Positions 1 through 7,948 of a stretch of 42,943 nucleotides of DNA are shown here, piece by piece. The notes beneath the pieces are model-generated. The model saw only the letters and a list, made by a program, of their open reading frames with translations, did no database searches and was not told the DNA's origin. Within the stretch, counting starts at the first letter, position 1. Every line of letters begins with the position of its first letter. A program made the position numbers and the translations under genes. The DNA is from Chloroflexota bacterium. GTDB lineage: Bacteria; Chloroflexota; Ktedonobacteria; Ktedonobacterales; Ktedonobacteraceae. The DNA lies in the NCBI GenBank assembly GCA_902810755.1, contig CADDYT010000045.1, positions 1 to 42,943 of the forward strand, read 5' to 3'.

Positions 1-182
1 TGGCCTGCCCAGCGCGGCGTCGGTGGCCTGTCTGGCGTTGGCACGGGCTTAAGTTACCGCTTCTGGGGCCACTCCTTGCGGGTGGCCTGCGGCGGCCTGA
101 AGTTAACGCTTATGGGGGTGGCCTGAGTCGGCCCGGTCTGGGCCGGGCCGGGACAGGGTAGTTTAGATCTGGAGCATTCACA
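1..182. repeat. Gene-free left edge with GGCCAC/GTGGCC repeats
   Basis: This stretch holds no convincing reading frame. It contains several copies of a GTGGCCTG motif, and one inverted pair (GGCCAC at 67-72, GTGGCC at 82-87) separated by a TCCTTGCGG-type loop. The same stem and loop recur at 36581-36776, so this is a copy of a dispersed palindromic repeat family. The ribosome binding site of the next gene (GGAG at 171-174) lies at its right end. Confidence 0.6.
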
Positions 183-2231
183 TTGGCACGTTCAATCACA
201 ATCGAAGACCTGTATCAATTCAAATTTCTCAGTCGGCCCCGTGTCTCCCCGGATGGCAGGCAGGTTGCCTTTGTCGTCACCGGCATCGACGCGCGCAAGC
301 ATGCCTATCGTCCATCCATCCGGGTTGCCCCGGTAGATGGGGGTGCGGCGAAGCATTTCATCGCTGGCAACTCGCGCAGCCCGGCATGGTCGCCAGATGG
401 ACGCTGGCTGGCTTTCATCAGTGATCGTGAGGGCGAAGGGCAGGGAAGGCAGAGCGGCGGCAGGGAGGCGAAGGAGCGCGGCAAGGGCAAGATGCAGGTC
501 TGGCTCATCCCCGGCGATGGCGGTGAGGCCCGTCAGCTTACTTTCATGCCGCATGGCGCCTTCCACCCCGTCTGGTCGCCGGATAGCACGCGCCTGCTCT
601 TCAGCGCGCCCGTCGGCCCACTGGATGAAGAGGATGAGGACGGCAAGCCGCTGCCGAAAGCGCGCGTCATCGACCGCCTGGCCTACCGGCTGGATGGCGT
701 CGGCTACACTTACGAGCGGCGCACCCATCTCTTCCTCATCGACATTCCCACAGGGGAAAACTGGCAGCCTGCTGCGCCGGTTCAACTGACGGATGGCGAC
801 TGGGACGAGAAGGATGCCGCCTGGTCGCCCGACGGCTCGCAGCTCGCCTTTGCCTCGAACCGCGCCGAGGATCGCTGGCAGGCGCGCAGCCCCGATATCT
901 ACATTCTTTCGTTAGAAAACGGGCAGCCGGGCGAATTGCGGAAGATGAACGACAGCGCGTATACCTGTAGCTCGCCCTCGTGGTCGCCGGACGGGCGGAC
1001 GCTGGCCTTTCTGGCTGCGCTCAAACGACGCGGGGCCGGGCATGTCGAACTCTTCACCGTTCCCGTCGATGGCTCGCAGCCGCCGCGCAACCTGAGCGCC
1101 GCCTTCGAGGGCAGCCTGGCCGACTGGACGAACAGCGATGCCACCGACGAACACATTATGCCCGCGCCCACCTGGTCGCTGGATGGCCAGACACTCTACG
1201 TGCTGGCGAACCGGCGCGGAGCCTCGCGCCTCTACGCCATTCCCGTCGCGGGCGCGAGCGGCGAGCCGGAGACGCTCACGCCCGGCAATTTCCATGTCAT
1301 GGACTTCAGCATGGACGCCCAGCGGCGCACCTTTGCCGCGCTGATCGAGGACCCCACTCATCTCGGCGAAATCTTCATCGGCTCTACAGAGACGCCCGGC
1401 GAACTGCGTCAGTTGACGCACTGCAACGACGCCCTCTTCAACGAACTCCAACTCTCGACCCCTGAATACTTCTCCTACACCGGCGAAGATGGCTGGCCCA
1501 TCGATGCCTGGCTGCTCAAACCGCACGGCTTTGATGCCACGCAAAAGTATCCCCTGATCGTTGAAATTCACGGCGGCCCGCACTCGCAGTACGGCTACGG
1601 CTTCCTGCACGAGATGCAGTTGCTGGCTGCTGCTGGCTACGTTGTGCTTTTCACCAATCCGCGCGGCAGCAGCGGCTATGGGCGCGACTTTGCGCTGGCC
1701 GTGCGCGGCGACTGGGCCGGGAAGGATTCGCTGGATATTCTGGCAGGCGTGGATGCGGTGATAGCAAAGGGCTACATCGATGAGCGGCGTCTGGGCGTGA
1801 TCGGCGGCAGCTATGGCGGCTTCATGACGAACTGGCTGGTTAGCCACAGCGACCGTTTCCGCGTGGCCGTCGCCGACCGCAGCGTCATCAACCGCTACTC
1901 GTTCTTCGGCAGCAGCGACATTGGCTGGGAGTTCACCGACGACGATCTGGAGATCCCGCCCTGGGAAGACCCCGAACGCTACATGCGCACGTCGCCCATC
2001 ACTTACGTCAATAATATCCATACTCCCCTGCTGATTATCCACAGTGAAAGCGACTTCCGCTGCGGCATCGAGCAATCGGAGCAACTGTTCGCCGCGCTCA
2101 AATGGCTGGGCCGCGAAGTCCTCTTCGTGCGCTTCGAGGGCCAGAGTCACGGCCTCTCGCGCGGCGGCCACCCGAAACTGCGCAAAGAGCGGCTGAAACA
2201 CATTCTGGCATGGTTTGAGGGGCATATGTAG
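183..2231 (+). CDS. S9 family serine peptidase (acylaminoacyl/dipeptidyl peptidase type)
   Basis: The 682-residue product is a cytosolic prolyl-oligopeptidase-family enzyme, expected to cleave short peptides or acylated N-terminal residues. Residues 1 to about 420 form a TolB/WD-like beta-propeller with repeated SPDG strands. The C-terminal third is an alpha/beta hydrolase. The nucleophile is Ser543 in GGSYGG, and Asp624 (HSESDF) and His656 (QSHGLS) complete the triad, so the enzyme looks intact. No signal peptide is visible. The start is TTG, chosen because GGAG lies about 8 bases upstream and the frame opens there with the usual family beginning. The gene converges on the GH13 gene. The exact substrate cannot be told from sequence. 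Confidence 0.93.
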   Translation: MARSITIEDLYQFKFLSRPRVSPDGRQVAFVVTGIDARKHAYRPSIRVAPVDGGAAKHFIAGNSRSPAWSPDGRWLAFISDREGEGQGRQSGGREAKERGKGKMQVWLIPGDGGEARQLTFMPHGAFHPVWSPDSTRLLFSAPVGPLDEEDEDGKPLPKARVIDRLAYRLDGVGYTYERRTHLFLIDIPTGENWQPAAPVQLTDGDWDEKDAAWSPDGSQLAFASNRAEDRWQARSPDIYILSLENGQPGELRKMNDSAYTCSSPSWSPDGRTLAFLAALKRRGAGHVELFTVPVDGSQPPRNLSAAFEGSLADWTNSDATDEHIMPAPTWSLDGQTLYVLANRRGASRLYAIPVAGASGEPETLTPGNFHVMDFSMDAQRRTFAALIEDPTHLGEIFIGSTETPGELRQLTHCNDALFNELQLSTPEYFSYTGEDGWPIDAWLLKPHGFDATQKYPLIVEIHGGPHSQYGYGFLHEMQLLAAAGYVVLFTNPRGSSGYGRDFALAVRGDWAGKDSLDILAGVDAVIAKGYIDERRLGVIGGSYGGFMTNWLVSHSDRFRVAVADRSVINRYSFFGSSDIGWEFTDDDLEIPPWEDPERYMRTSPITYVNNIHTPLLIIHSESDFRCGIEQSEQLFAALKWLGREVLFVRFEGQSHGLSRGGHPKLRKERLKHILAWFEGHM

Positions 2232-2256
2232 GGAAACCAGAGAGGTGAGAAACCAG

Positions 2257-2275
2257 GGCGGAGGCAAGCTCCGCC
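2257..2275. terminator. Hairpin between convergent genes
   Basis: A 7-bp perfect stem (GGCGGAG / CTCCGCC) with a GCAAG loop sits between the stops of the peptidase and the GH13 gene. There is no T-run after it, so it is either a weak bidirectional terminator or a repeat remnant. The GCAAG loop matches the loop of the palindromic repeats near 36.6 kb. Confidence 0.4.
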
Positions 2276-2289
2276 GTGGCTCATGGTTA

Positions 2290-4245
2290 TCACGTCAATA
2301 CCCACACCTGTCCGTAGTGCGATGGCACCGGCGCGGCTGGATGGATCATTTGCCCATCTTGCTGCACAATCAGGTCGAGGTGGTCGGGGGCGCGGATGTC
2401 GTCGTCGACCATCTCGCGATAGGTGCCTGCCTTCGGGAAGGGCAGAGCCAGCGACTGCGGGCTGTCGGAGAAGTTGAGAATGACGATAGCGTGCTGCTCC
2501 GGCTCGTCGGTTGTGGCGGGCGCGGAACGCTGGTAGGCAACGATCTGAGCGGTGGGGTTGGATTGCTGGTCGAAGCTAATGAAGACGCGACTGCGCAGGG
2601 CGCGCAACCGACGGCGCAGTCGTGCCATGATGCGATAGAGGCGCACGAGCGGTTGCCCGTATTCGTCGTAGAAATATTCCCAGTGGACGCTGCGCCGAAA
2701 GGAGATACGCGCGTCACCGGCGGGCGGCAGGGTGTAGTTTTCGGCGAACTCCTCGCCCTGCCAGAGCATCGGCACGCCCTGGCAGGTGTAGAGGGCGATG
2801 GCAAAGGGCTGCAATTTGTAGAAGTTGGCGCGTATGCCAAACTGCACATCGCCCTGGCCGCCGATGCCGTATTCGACGCCAAAGCTGTCGATCAAATGCT
2901 CGTGGTCGTGCGAGTCGATATACTGGAAGGGGGCGACAGGAGCCTGCACGCCGTTGAAGTCGCGCGTGGCGGGATAGCCGACGGCGTAGGGGTTGAGCAG
3001 GTGGACAAATTCCTCATCCACATAGTTGTTACGCGCCATGTCCTCGCACTTGTCCAGCAGCGCATCCTGCCACGTGGCGTTGGAGTAGGTGTCGCGCAGA
3101 ATGGCCGGGGGATTGTCCAGATATTCGGCCACCTGGATGATACGGCTATAGCCGCGCTCATCCTGAAACCGCTTGATGGGCAGCGAGTCCTGATAGGTGC
3201 TGTAGACCAGCGCGGCGTAAGCCTCTCCCGTTGGCCCATCGTAGTAGCCGCTGACATTATCGTAGCGGAAGCCGTCGACGTGGCACTCTTCCATCCAGTG
3301 GCGATTGACGGTACGGAAATAGTCCTGGGTGAACGGCATGCCCGCGAAGGTGGTCTGCGGGCCAAACGGGCCGAGAGGGAACGTTCCCATTGGCCCCGTT
3401 TCGCCGCTTGTGCGATAGACGAGGTCGTAGGCGAAATCGGCGCTGACATGCTGGTAGACGACATCAAGAATGACGGCTATGCCCCGTGCATGGCAGGCGT
3501 TGACCAGGCGTTTGAAGGCGTCCATGCCGCCCCAGCGGTCTTCGGGCGCGAAGAAGTGCAGCGGGCCATAGCCCCAGTCAAAGATTTGCGGTACCGCTGT
3601 AATCGGCATCAGCTCCAGCGCGTTGACGCCCAGCCCGCTGAGGTATTCGAGCCGCTCGGCCACGCCATCGAAGGAACTGTCAAACTCTTCTACCTGCAAC
3701 TCATAGACAATGAGATCATCCAGTTCCGGCACCTGAAACGCCTCATCCGTCCACTGAAACGGCTCGACAGGCTGCTCGCTAACGGTGAAAGCCGAGAGTT
3801 TGCCAATTCCCGTGTCCATGGCGAACGGGTCGGTGATGAAGAGGGTAACAAGGTTGGCCGTCAGGGGCTGCGCCGCTTCCGTTGGATGCGTCGGGTCGAA
3901 GACGGAGAGCGTCATCGGATTCGGCAGCGTCCCCTGCATCTTTTGCAGCAGCGTGTAGCGATAGAGGTACGTGCCAGGCTGGCCGAAGTGGCCCTGCCCT
4001 TCAGCGTCTCTATAGGCCGCGAGATTGACGGTCGCGCTCCACAGGCCAAGCGGGTGCTGCTCGTCAAGCGTGAGATAGAAGTTTTTTGCCGGTATTTCGA
4101 TATCAAACTGGTCGCGTTCGTGAATGACACGAACGACCAGCACATAGCCCTTTGCCACCGTAATATCGGGCAGGTAGATGCCAAAGCGCACGCTCAACCT
4201 GCCACTCGTGTCGGCATGCGCCCCCACTTCGTCCAGATGAATCAT
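2290..4245 (-). CDS. GH13 family alpha-glucan enzyme (branching-enzyme/trehalohydrolase-like)
   Basis: The 651-residue protein carries an N-terminal beta-sandwich (about residues 1-115, CBM48/isoamylase-N style), then a GH13 TIM barrel and a C-terminal beta domain. Conserved region I is DVVYQHV. The nucleophile is Asp329 in GFRYDN, the acid/base is Glu374 in VAEYL, and the third acid is Asp447 in SHDHEHL. All three catalytic acids are present, so it should act on alpha-1,4 or alpha-1,6 glucans in the cytosol; no signal peptide is seen. The ATG is preceded by GAGGAGAGAGGG. Whether it is a branching enzyme, a maltooligosyltrehalose trehalohydrolase or another GH13 member cannot be settled by reading. 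No other glycogen or trehalose gene is nearby. Confidence 0.88.
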   Translation of the reverse strand: MIHLDEVGAHADTSGRLSVRFGIYLPDITVAKGYVLVVRVIHERDQFDIEIPAKNFYLTLDEQHPLGLWSATVNLAAYRDAEGQGHFGQPGTYLYRYTLLQKMQGTLPNPMTLSVFDPTHPTEAAQPLTANLVTLFITDPFAMDTGIGKLSAFTVSEQPVEPFQWTDEAFQVPELDDLIVYELQVEEFDSSFDGVAERLEYLSGLGVNALELMPITAVPQIFDWGYGPLHFFAPEDRWGGMDAFKRLVNACHARGIAVILDVVYQHVSADFAYDLVYRTSGETGPMGTFPLGPFGPQTTFAGMPFTQDYFRTVNRHWMEECHVDGFRYDNVSGYYDGPTGEAYAALVYSTYQDSLPIKRFQDERGYSRIIQVAEYLDNPPAILRDTYSNATWQDALLDKCEDMARNNYVDEEFVHLLNPYAVGYPATRDFNGVQAPVAPFQYIDSHDHEHLIDSFGVEYGIGGQGDVQFGIRANFYKLQPFAIALYTCQGVPMLWQGEEFAENYTLPPAGDARISFRRSVHWEYFYDEYGQPLVRLYRIMARLRRRLRALRSRVFISFDQQSNPTAQIVAYQRSAPATTDEPEQHAIVILNFSDSPQSLALPFPKAGTYREMVDDDIRAPDHLDLIVQQDGQMIHPAAPVPSHYGQVWVLT

Positions 4246-4427
4246 ATTCGCCCTCTCTCCTCATGTTCGCAAATTCCCGCCACATTATACCCCTCTCATA
4301 CTGGCCGTCGCAATTGGCCAACCTGATGCCTGTTCACCCACTTATGGTTCATCAAAATAAGCCGATGAGAGAATCTGGATGCAGTTATTTTTGCGTGCGC
4401 GAGACGAAAAGGGAGAAGTGAATCATT

Positions 4428-5522
4428 ATGTCTGTACAGAGAGAAAGATATGGACGGAAAAGGCTGCCGATCTCTACTTTAGAGATCGCCGCTGCCTTTG
4501 TATTGCTGGTCGCGGTTCTGGCAGGAGCTGCTGCAGGTGGGAAGGCGCAGGCTGCCGTTGCGTTCGGCGGGCAGCCGCCGGTACGCGCGCTGCCTGTGAC
4601 ACCCACACTGCAGCGGGTCAATCCCAATCGTCCGGTGCTGGCATTTTATTATATGTGGTATAAGCCCTCGACGTGGTGTTCGTGCCATATGTCGGATTTG
4701 CCGACGGTGAGGTACGATTCGGGGAATGATGCCACGATTGAACGGCAGATCACGTGGGCTGCTAACGCGGGAATTACCGGCTTCATCAGTTCGTGGTGGG
4801 GGGCTGGTTCGGCGACGGATACGAATTTCGCAAAGTTGCTGGCGCACGCGGCGGCGCTACAACAGTCGACCGGCTATCGCTTCGACTCGACCGTCTATTT
4901 TGAGAGCGGCACGCCCGCTTTGAACAGCCAGGGCAAGATTGTCAGCGCGCTGCGCTACCTGCTGGCGCGCTATACGAGTAACCCGAATTTCTTCACCTGG
5001 CATGGCAAACCGGTCATTTTCTTCTGGGATCCGCTGGGGCAGGGGCGCAGCCTCGCCACGTGGGCGGCCATTCGCAAACAGGTTGACCCGCAGCACAAAC
5101 TGTTCTGGTCGGCGGAAGGAGTCGATGTGAATATGCTCTCCGTCTTTGACGGCATTCACCTGTTCAGCGCGGGCTACTGGGGCCTGCTCGACCATGACAT
5201 GCCGCAGGTCGACCAGGGCTTTCGCGCGAAGATCGATGCCTACAACCGCGCGCATCACACGCAGAAGGTGTGGGCGGCGGGCGTGGAGCCGGGCTATAAC
5301 GATACGCGCGTGCCGGGGCGCAAGAACACGTACATTGTGCCGCGCAATAACGGCGCGACCTACCGCACCAGCTGGCAGGCCGCGCTCAGCAGCCGCCCCG
5401 ACTGGATCACCATTACCACCTTCAACGAATGGTTTGAAGGGGCAATGATCGAGCCGAGCATTCACTACAAAAACCTCTATCTTGCCCTCACCGCGACCTT
5501 TGCGAAGCAGTGGCACGGTTAG
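4428..5522 (+). CDS. Secreted/anchored GH99-like glycoside hydrolase
   Basis: The 364-residue protein has a basic N-terminus and a hydrophobic segment at about residues 18-42 ending in KAQA, so it is exported or anchored. The rest matches the GH99/GH71-like endo-mannosidase fold: VLAFYYMWY near residue 70, GFISSWWG near 125, and a C-terminal FNEWFEG. Glu334 and Glu337 in that motif are spaced like the ExxE pair used by GH99 endo-alpha-mannosidases. The likely substrate is an alpha-mannan or other surface glycan, but this is inferred from family only. GGGAGAAG lies just before the ATG. It is divergent from the GH13 gene and ends 5 bases before the convergent BNR protein. Confidence 0.82.
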   Translation: MSVQRERYGRKRLPISTLEIAAAFVLLVAVLAGAAAGGKAQAAVAFGGQPPVRALPVTPTLQRVNPNRPVLAFYYMWYKPSTWCSCHMSDLPTVRYDSGNDATIERQITWAANAGITGFISSWWGAGSATDTNFAKLLAHAAALQQSTGYRFDSTVYFESGTPALNSQGKIVSALRYLLARYTSNPNFFTWHGKPVIFFWDPLGQGRSLATWAAIRKQVDPQHKLFWSAEGVDVNMLSVFDGIHLFSAGYWGLLDHDMPQVDQGFRAKIDAYNRAHHTQKVWAAGVEPGYNDTRVPGRKNTYIVPRNNGATYRTSWQAALSSRPDWITITTFNEWFEGAMIEPSIHYKNLYLALTATFAKQWHG

Positions 5523-5527
5523 TCAGC

Positions 5528-7051
5528 TCACAGCACATACCGGTACAACACATTCGTCACGGTATCGCTCGCCATCAGCCAGAGGGTGGCGCCGTTGCTG
5601 GCGGCGGGCGTCAGGGCGATGAGGACGCCCTGGGCGGGGGCGATTGTTACGTCGCTCCATTTGCCTGTGGCGGGATCATAGCTTTTGATCAGCGGGTAGG
5701 CAGGCGGGGGCGTGGTCGCGGGGGCCAGCGCCTGCATGGATTGGGCGGCATAGGCGGCGCTCGCGCTGCTCTGCTGGCCGTTGGGAACGGCGGTGCCGGA
5801 AACTGCCACTGGCGAGCTGTAGGGCATGACACCGTCCTGTGCCACCGCCAGGAAGGCGCGGCCATCCGGGCTGACAAACCAGCCTTTGATCAGCAGGGCC
5901 TGCGTGCTGGCGCTGGCCATCTTCCAGGTCCCGCCGCCATCGGTGCTGACGCGCAACTGGAAGAAGCCGTAGGCGGGAACGGGATAGGATGGCTCCGTTT
6001 TCGCGACGTAGGGTAATGGGCCAACCGAGCCGCCGAGGTAGAGAATGTGCGGGTTCGCGCTCGCCAGTTGTACCTGTGTGGCGAAGGGGAGATGGCCCAG
6101 CAGCAGGTGCCAGCTTGCCCCGCCGTCGCTCGTCTTATAGAGATCAACGGTATAGGAGAAGGCAGGCTGGGCGTGCGTATCGGAGGGCTGCGTGCCGGGC
6201 TGGTACGGCACATACGAGGTGCCAACCAGATCATAGATGGTCTGCGTATTCGTGGGGTCGACGGCATAGCCGCGCGCGCTCTGGTTGGCGCCGACGAAAT
6301 GGCTATCGACAACCGTCCAGACGTGGCCGCCATCGACGCTCATCACCAGCCGTGTCTGCGCCTGTATCGTGCGCGGCTGGGCGACGCCGGAGGGCGCAGG
6401 GAAGGCCTGCAGGCCATACAGCCTGCCGCCCTCGATGGAGATTTGCTCTACCTGCCACATTGTGGTCGTGTGCAGGGAGGGCGCGCTTAAAGAGGGCAAA
6501 ATGGCTGTCCAGCTCTGCCCGCCGTCGCTGCTGTGCCAGAGCATATAGGAAGCGGCGTTGCTTGCCGTTGGCTGCACGGCGGTATTACCCGCGACATAGA
6601 GATCATCGCTGTTGGCCGGGTTCACCGCCAGGTCGCAGCTTGTCCCCAGGCCAAAGGCATTGCCCATATCCTGCCAGTGCGTCCCGCTGTCGTTGCTGCG
6701 CAGGATGGTATAGTTTGCTCCTGTTCCGCTGTTCCCGCCGCTCTGGCGCAGCGCGCAGGCATACAGCGTATTCGGGTTGGCGGGAGAGGCCGCCAGCGAG
6801 GAGATTGCATACCCCTTCAACACGGCTGTCCACTGCCCTGTCGGCCCATTCGTAGCCGTACCCCCGCTGCCCTTCGTCGGAGGATTGCCGTGCCGTCCCG
6901 CCAGTTGCGCGAAGACGACGGCGCTGGCCCCGACGATCAGCGCCACGATCACCAGCGCGGCCAGCATTCCCAACCACCCTCTGCCCCTTTCACGCGCGGG
7001 CCTTTCCGATGATGGCGTGCTTTGTTGCTCTACATCATGTTCTGTCTTCAT
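5528..7051 (-). CDS. Membrane-anchored BNR/YCF48-like beta-propeller protein
   Basis: The 507-residue protein begins with a charged cytoplasmic tail, then a transmembrane helix at about residues 27-49 and an extracytoplasmic propeller. The propeller has repeated strands such as SNDSGTHWQDMG, SSDGGQSWTAIL, SVDGGHVWTVV, TSDGGASWHLLL and STDGGGTWKMAS. These are the Asp-box signature of BNR/sialidase-like and Vps10/YCF48 propellers. No sialidase catalytic arginine triad can be recognised, so a binding or scaffold role is more likely than an enzyme. The frame is open 19 codons further upstream, but ATG at 7051 is chosen because GGGAG lies 6 bases before it. Its partner is unknown. Confidence 0.8.
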   Translation of the reverse strand: MKTEHDVEQQSTPSSERPARERGRGWLGMLAALVIVALIVGASAVVFAQLAGRHGNPPTKGSGGTATNGPTGQWTAVLKGYAISSLAASPANPNTLYACALRQSGGNSGTGANYTILRSNDSGTHWQDMGNAFGLGTSCDLAVNPANSDDLYVAGNTAVQPTASNAASYMLWHSSDGGQSWTAILPSLSAPSLHTTTMWQVEQISIEGGRLYGLQAFPAPSGVAQPRTIQAQTRLVMSVDGGHVWTVVDSHFVGANQSARGYAVDPTNTQTIYDLVGTSYVPYQPGTQPSDTHAQPAFSYTVDLYKTSDGGASWHLLLGHLPFATQVQLASANPHILYLGGSVGPLPYVAKTEPSYPVPAYGFFQLRVSTDGGGTWKMASASTQALLIKGWFVSPDGRAFLAVAQDGVMPYSSPVAVSGTAVPNGQQSSASAAYAAQSMQALAPATTPPPAYPLIKSYDPATGKWSDVTIAPAQGVLIALTPAASNGATLWLMASDTVTNVLYRYVL

Positions 7052-7259
7052 TGCGCGCTCCCTGTCAGTTGCTCTTCTGTGAATATCCGCAGGCGCACGA
7101 TCAGCCACGCGCCTGCGGGCCTGGAAGGGCTTATTCCTTCATTTCATCTGCCTGATAGACGAAAATACGGGTTGAAAGGTTCCCGGATAGACAGGAAGAT
7201 TGACACAACGCGCCAACAGGAATAAGATAAGCGCGGGTAATTTTTTCTACGCGGGGCGA

Positions 7260-7294
7260 TCATGAGACGCTCAAGAGAAATCGTACTCTCATGA
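7260..7294. promoter_or_regulatory. Inverted repeat upstream of the HEPN gene
   Basis: Two perfect 8-bp arms, TCATGAGA (7260-7267) and TCTCATGA (7287-7294), are separated by 19 bases and end about 30 bases before the HEPN start. The spacing would place two half-sites on one face of the helix, as in an operator. No bound protein is known. Confidence 0.3.
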
Positions 7295-7324
7295 ATGTAT
7301 TGAGGCAGACAAGGATTGGATGCG

Positions 7325-7885
7325 ATGGCGCAGATGGATGCGGTACCCGGCGATAGCAACGAGGAGGAACTGGAGCAACTGTTGTTGCAGGGGGTTCACC
7401 TCACGGATAAGGAAGAGACGCGAGCGGCGCAGCCAGCCCCTGCGGTCAATGACGACGAGGGGGAAGAGGATGAGAACGCGGAAGTTCCCACAGGCAGCGA
7501 CGTGCAGGGGGCGTTCGGGCTGTTCGCGGAGGCCACACAGGATATGGCGACCGCGAACCTGGAACTGAGCCTGGGACGCCACTTCGCCTGTGTCGATTAC
7601 TGCAATCAGGCGGTCGAGAAGGCCGCGCAGGCCGTCAGCCTGTTGCGTTTCGGGCGGCGTATGCCCTATAACCACGATCTGGGCGCGCTTGGCGCTGCCA
7701 TCGGCGCGCCGGAAGCCATCCGGCGCGACATGGAGGCGCTGACCCCCTTTCACCCGGAGGCATTCTACGCCGATACGCCGCCGGAAGAGGCCGATGAAGT
7801 TATCAGCGCAGAGCAGGCCAGAGGCTACGTGCAGCAGGCCCGCCAGGTCTTACGCTGGGCAAGACAGATCGTATTGAATCCTTGA
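7325..7885 (+). CDS. HEPN domain protein
   Basis: The product (186 residues from this ATG) has a very acidic N-terminal 60 residues followed by an all-helical HEPN domain. The helix FACVDYCNQAVEKAAQAV and the downstream RMPYNHDL, which contains an R-x4-H motif, are typical of this fold. HEPN proteins with R-x4-6-H can be RNases, or can be partners of MNT nucleotidyltransferases. No MNT gene is next to it; the neighbour is ppdK, 63 bases downstream on the same strand. The frame also opens at TTG 7316, but AAGG at 7311-7314 is better spaced for ATG 7325. Function is unknown. Confidence 0.72.
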   Translation: MAQMDAVPGDSNEEELEQLLLQGVHLTDKEETRAAQPAPAVNDDEGEEDENAEVPTGSDVQGAFGLFAEATQDMATANLELSLGRHFACVDYCNQAVEKAAQAVSLLRFGRRMPYNHDLGALGAAIGAPEAIRRDMEALTPFHPEAFYADTPPEEADEVISAEQARGYVQQARQVLRWARQIVLNP

Positions 7886-7948
7886 ATGCGCGCGGAAAAG
7901 TACAGCATATCTTAGCACGCACGAAAACGGAATTTTGGAGGAATATCT

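Noticed and set aside
912..2267. Long open frame on the minus strand opposite the S9 peptidase
   Set aside because: It is antisense to a gene with a complete catalytic triad, has no family resemblance and arises from high GC codon bias.
2215..4326. 703-codon open frame on the plus strand opposite the GH13 gene
   Set aside because: The minus strand encodes a GH13 enzyme with all three catalytic acids; the plus frame shows no domain and is a shadow.
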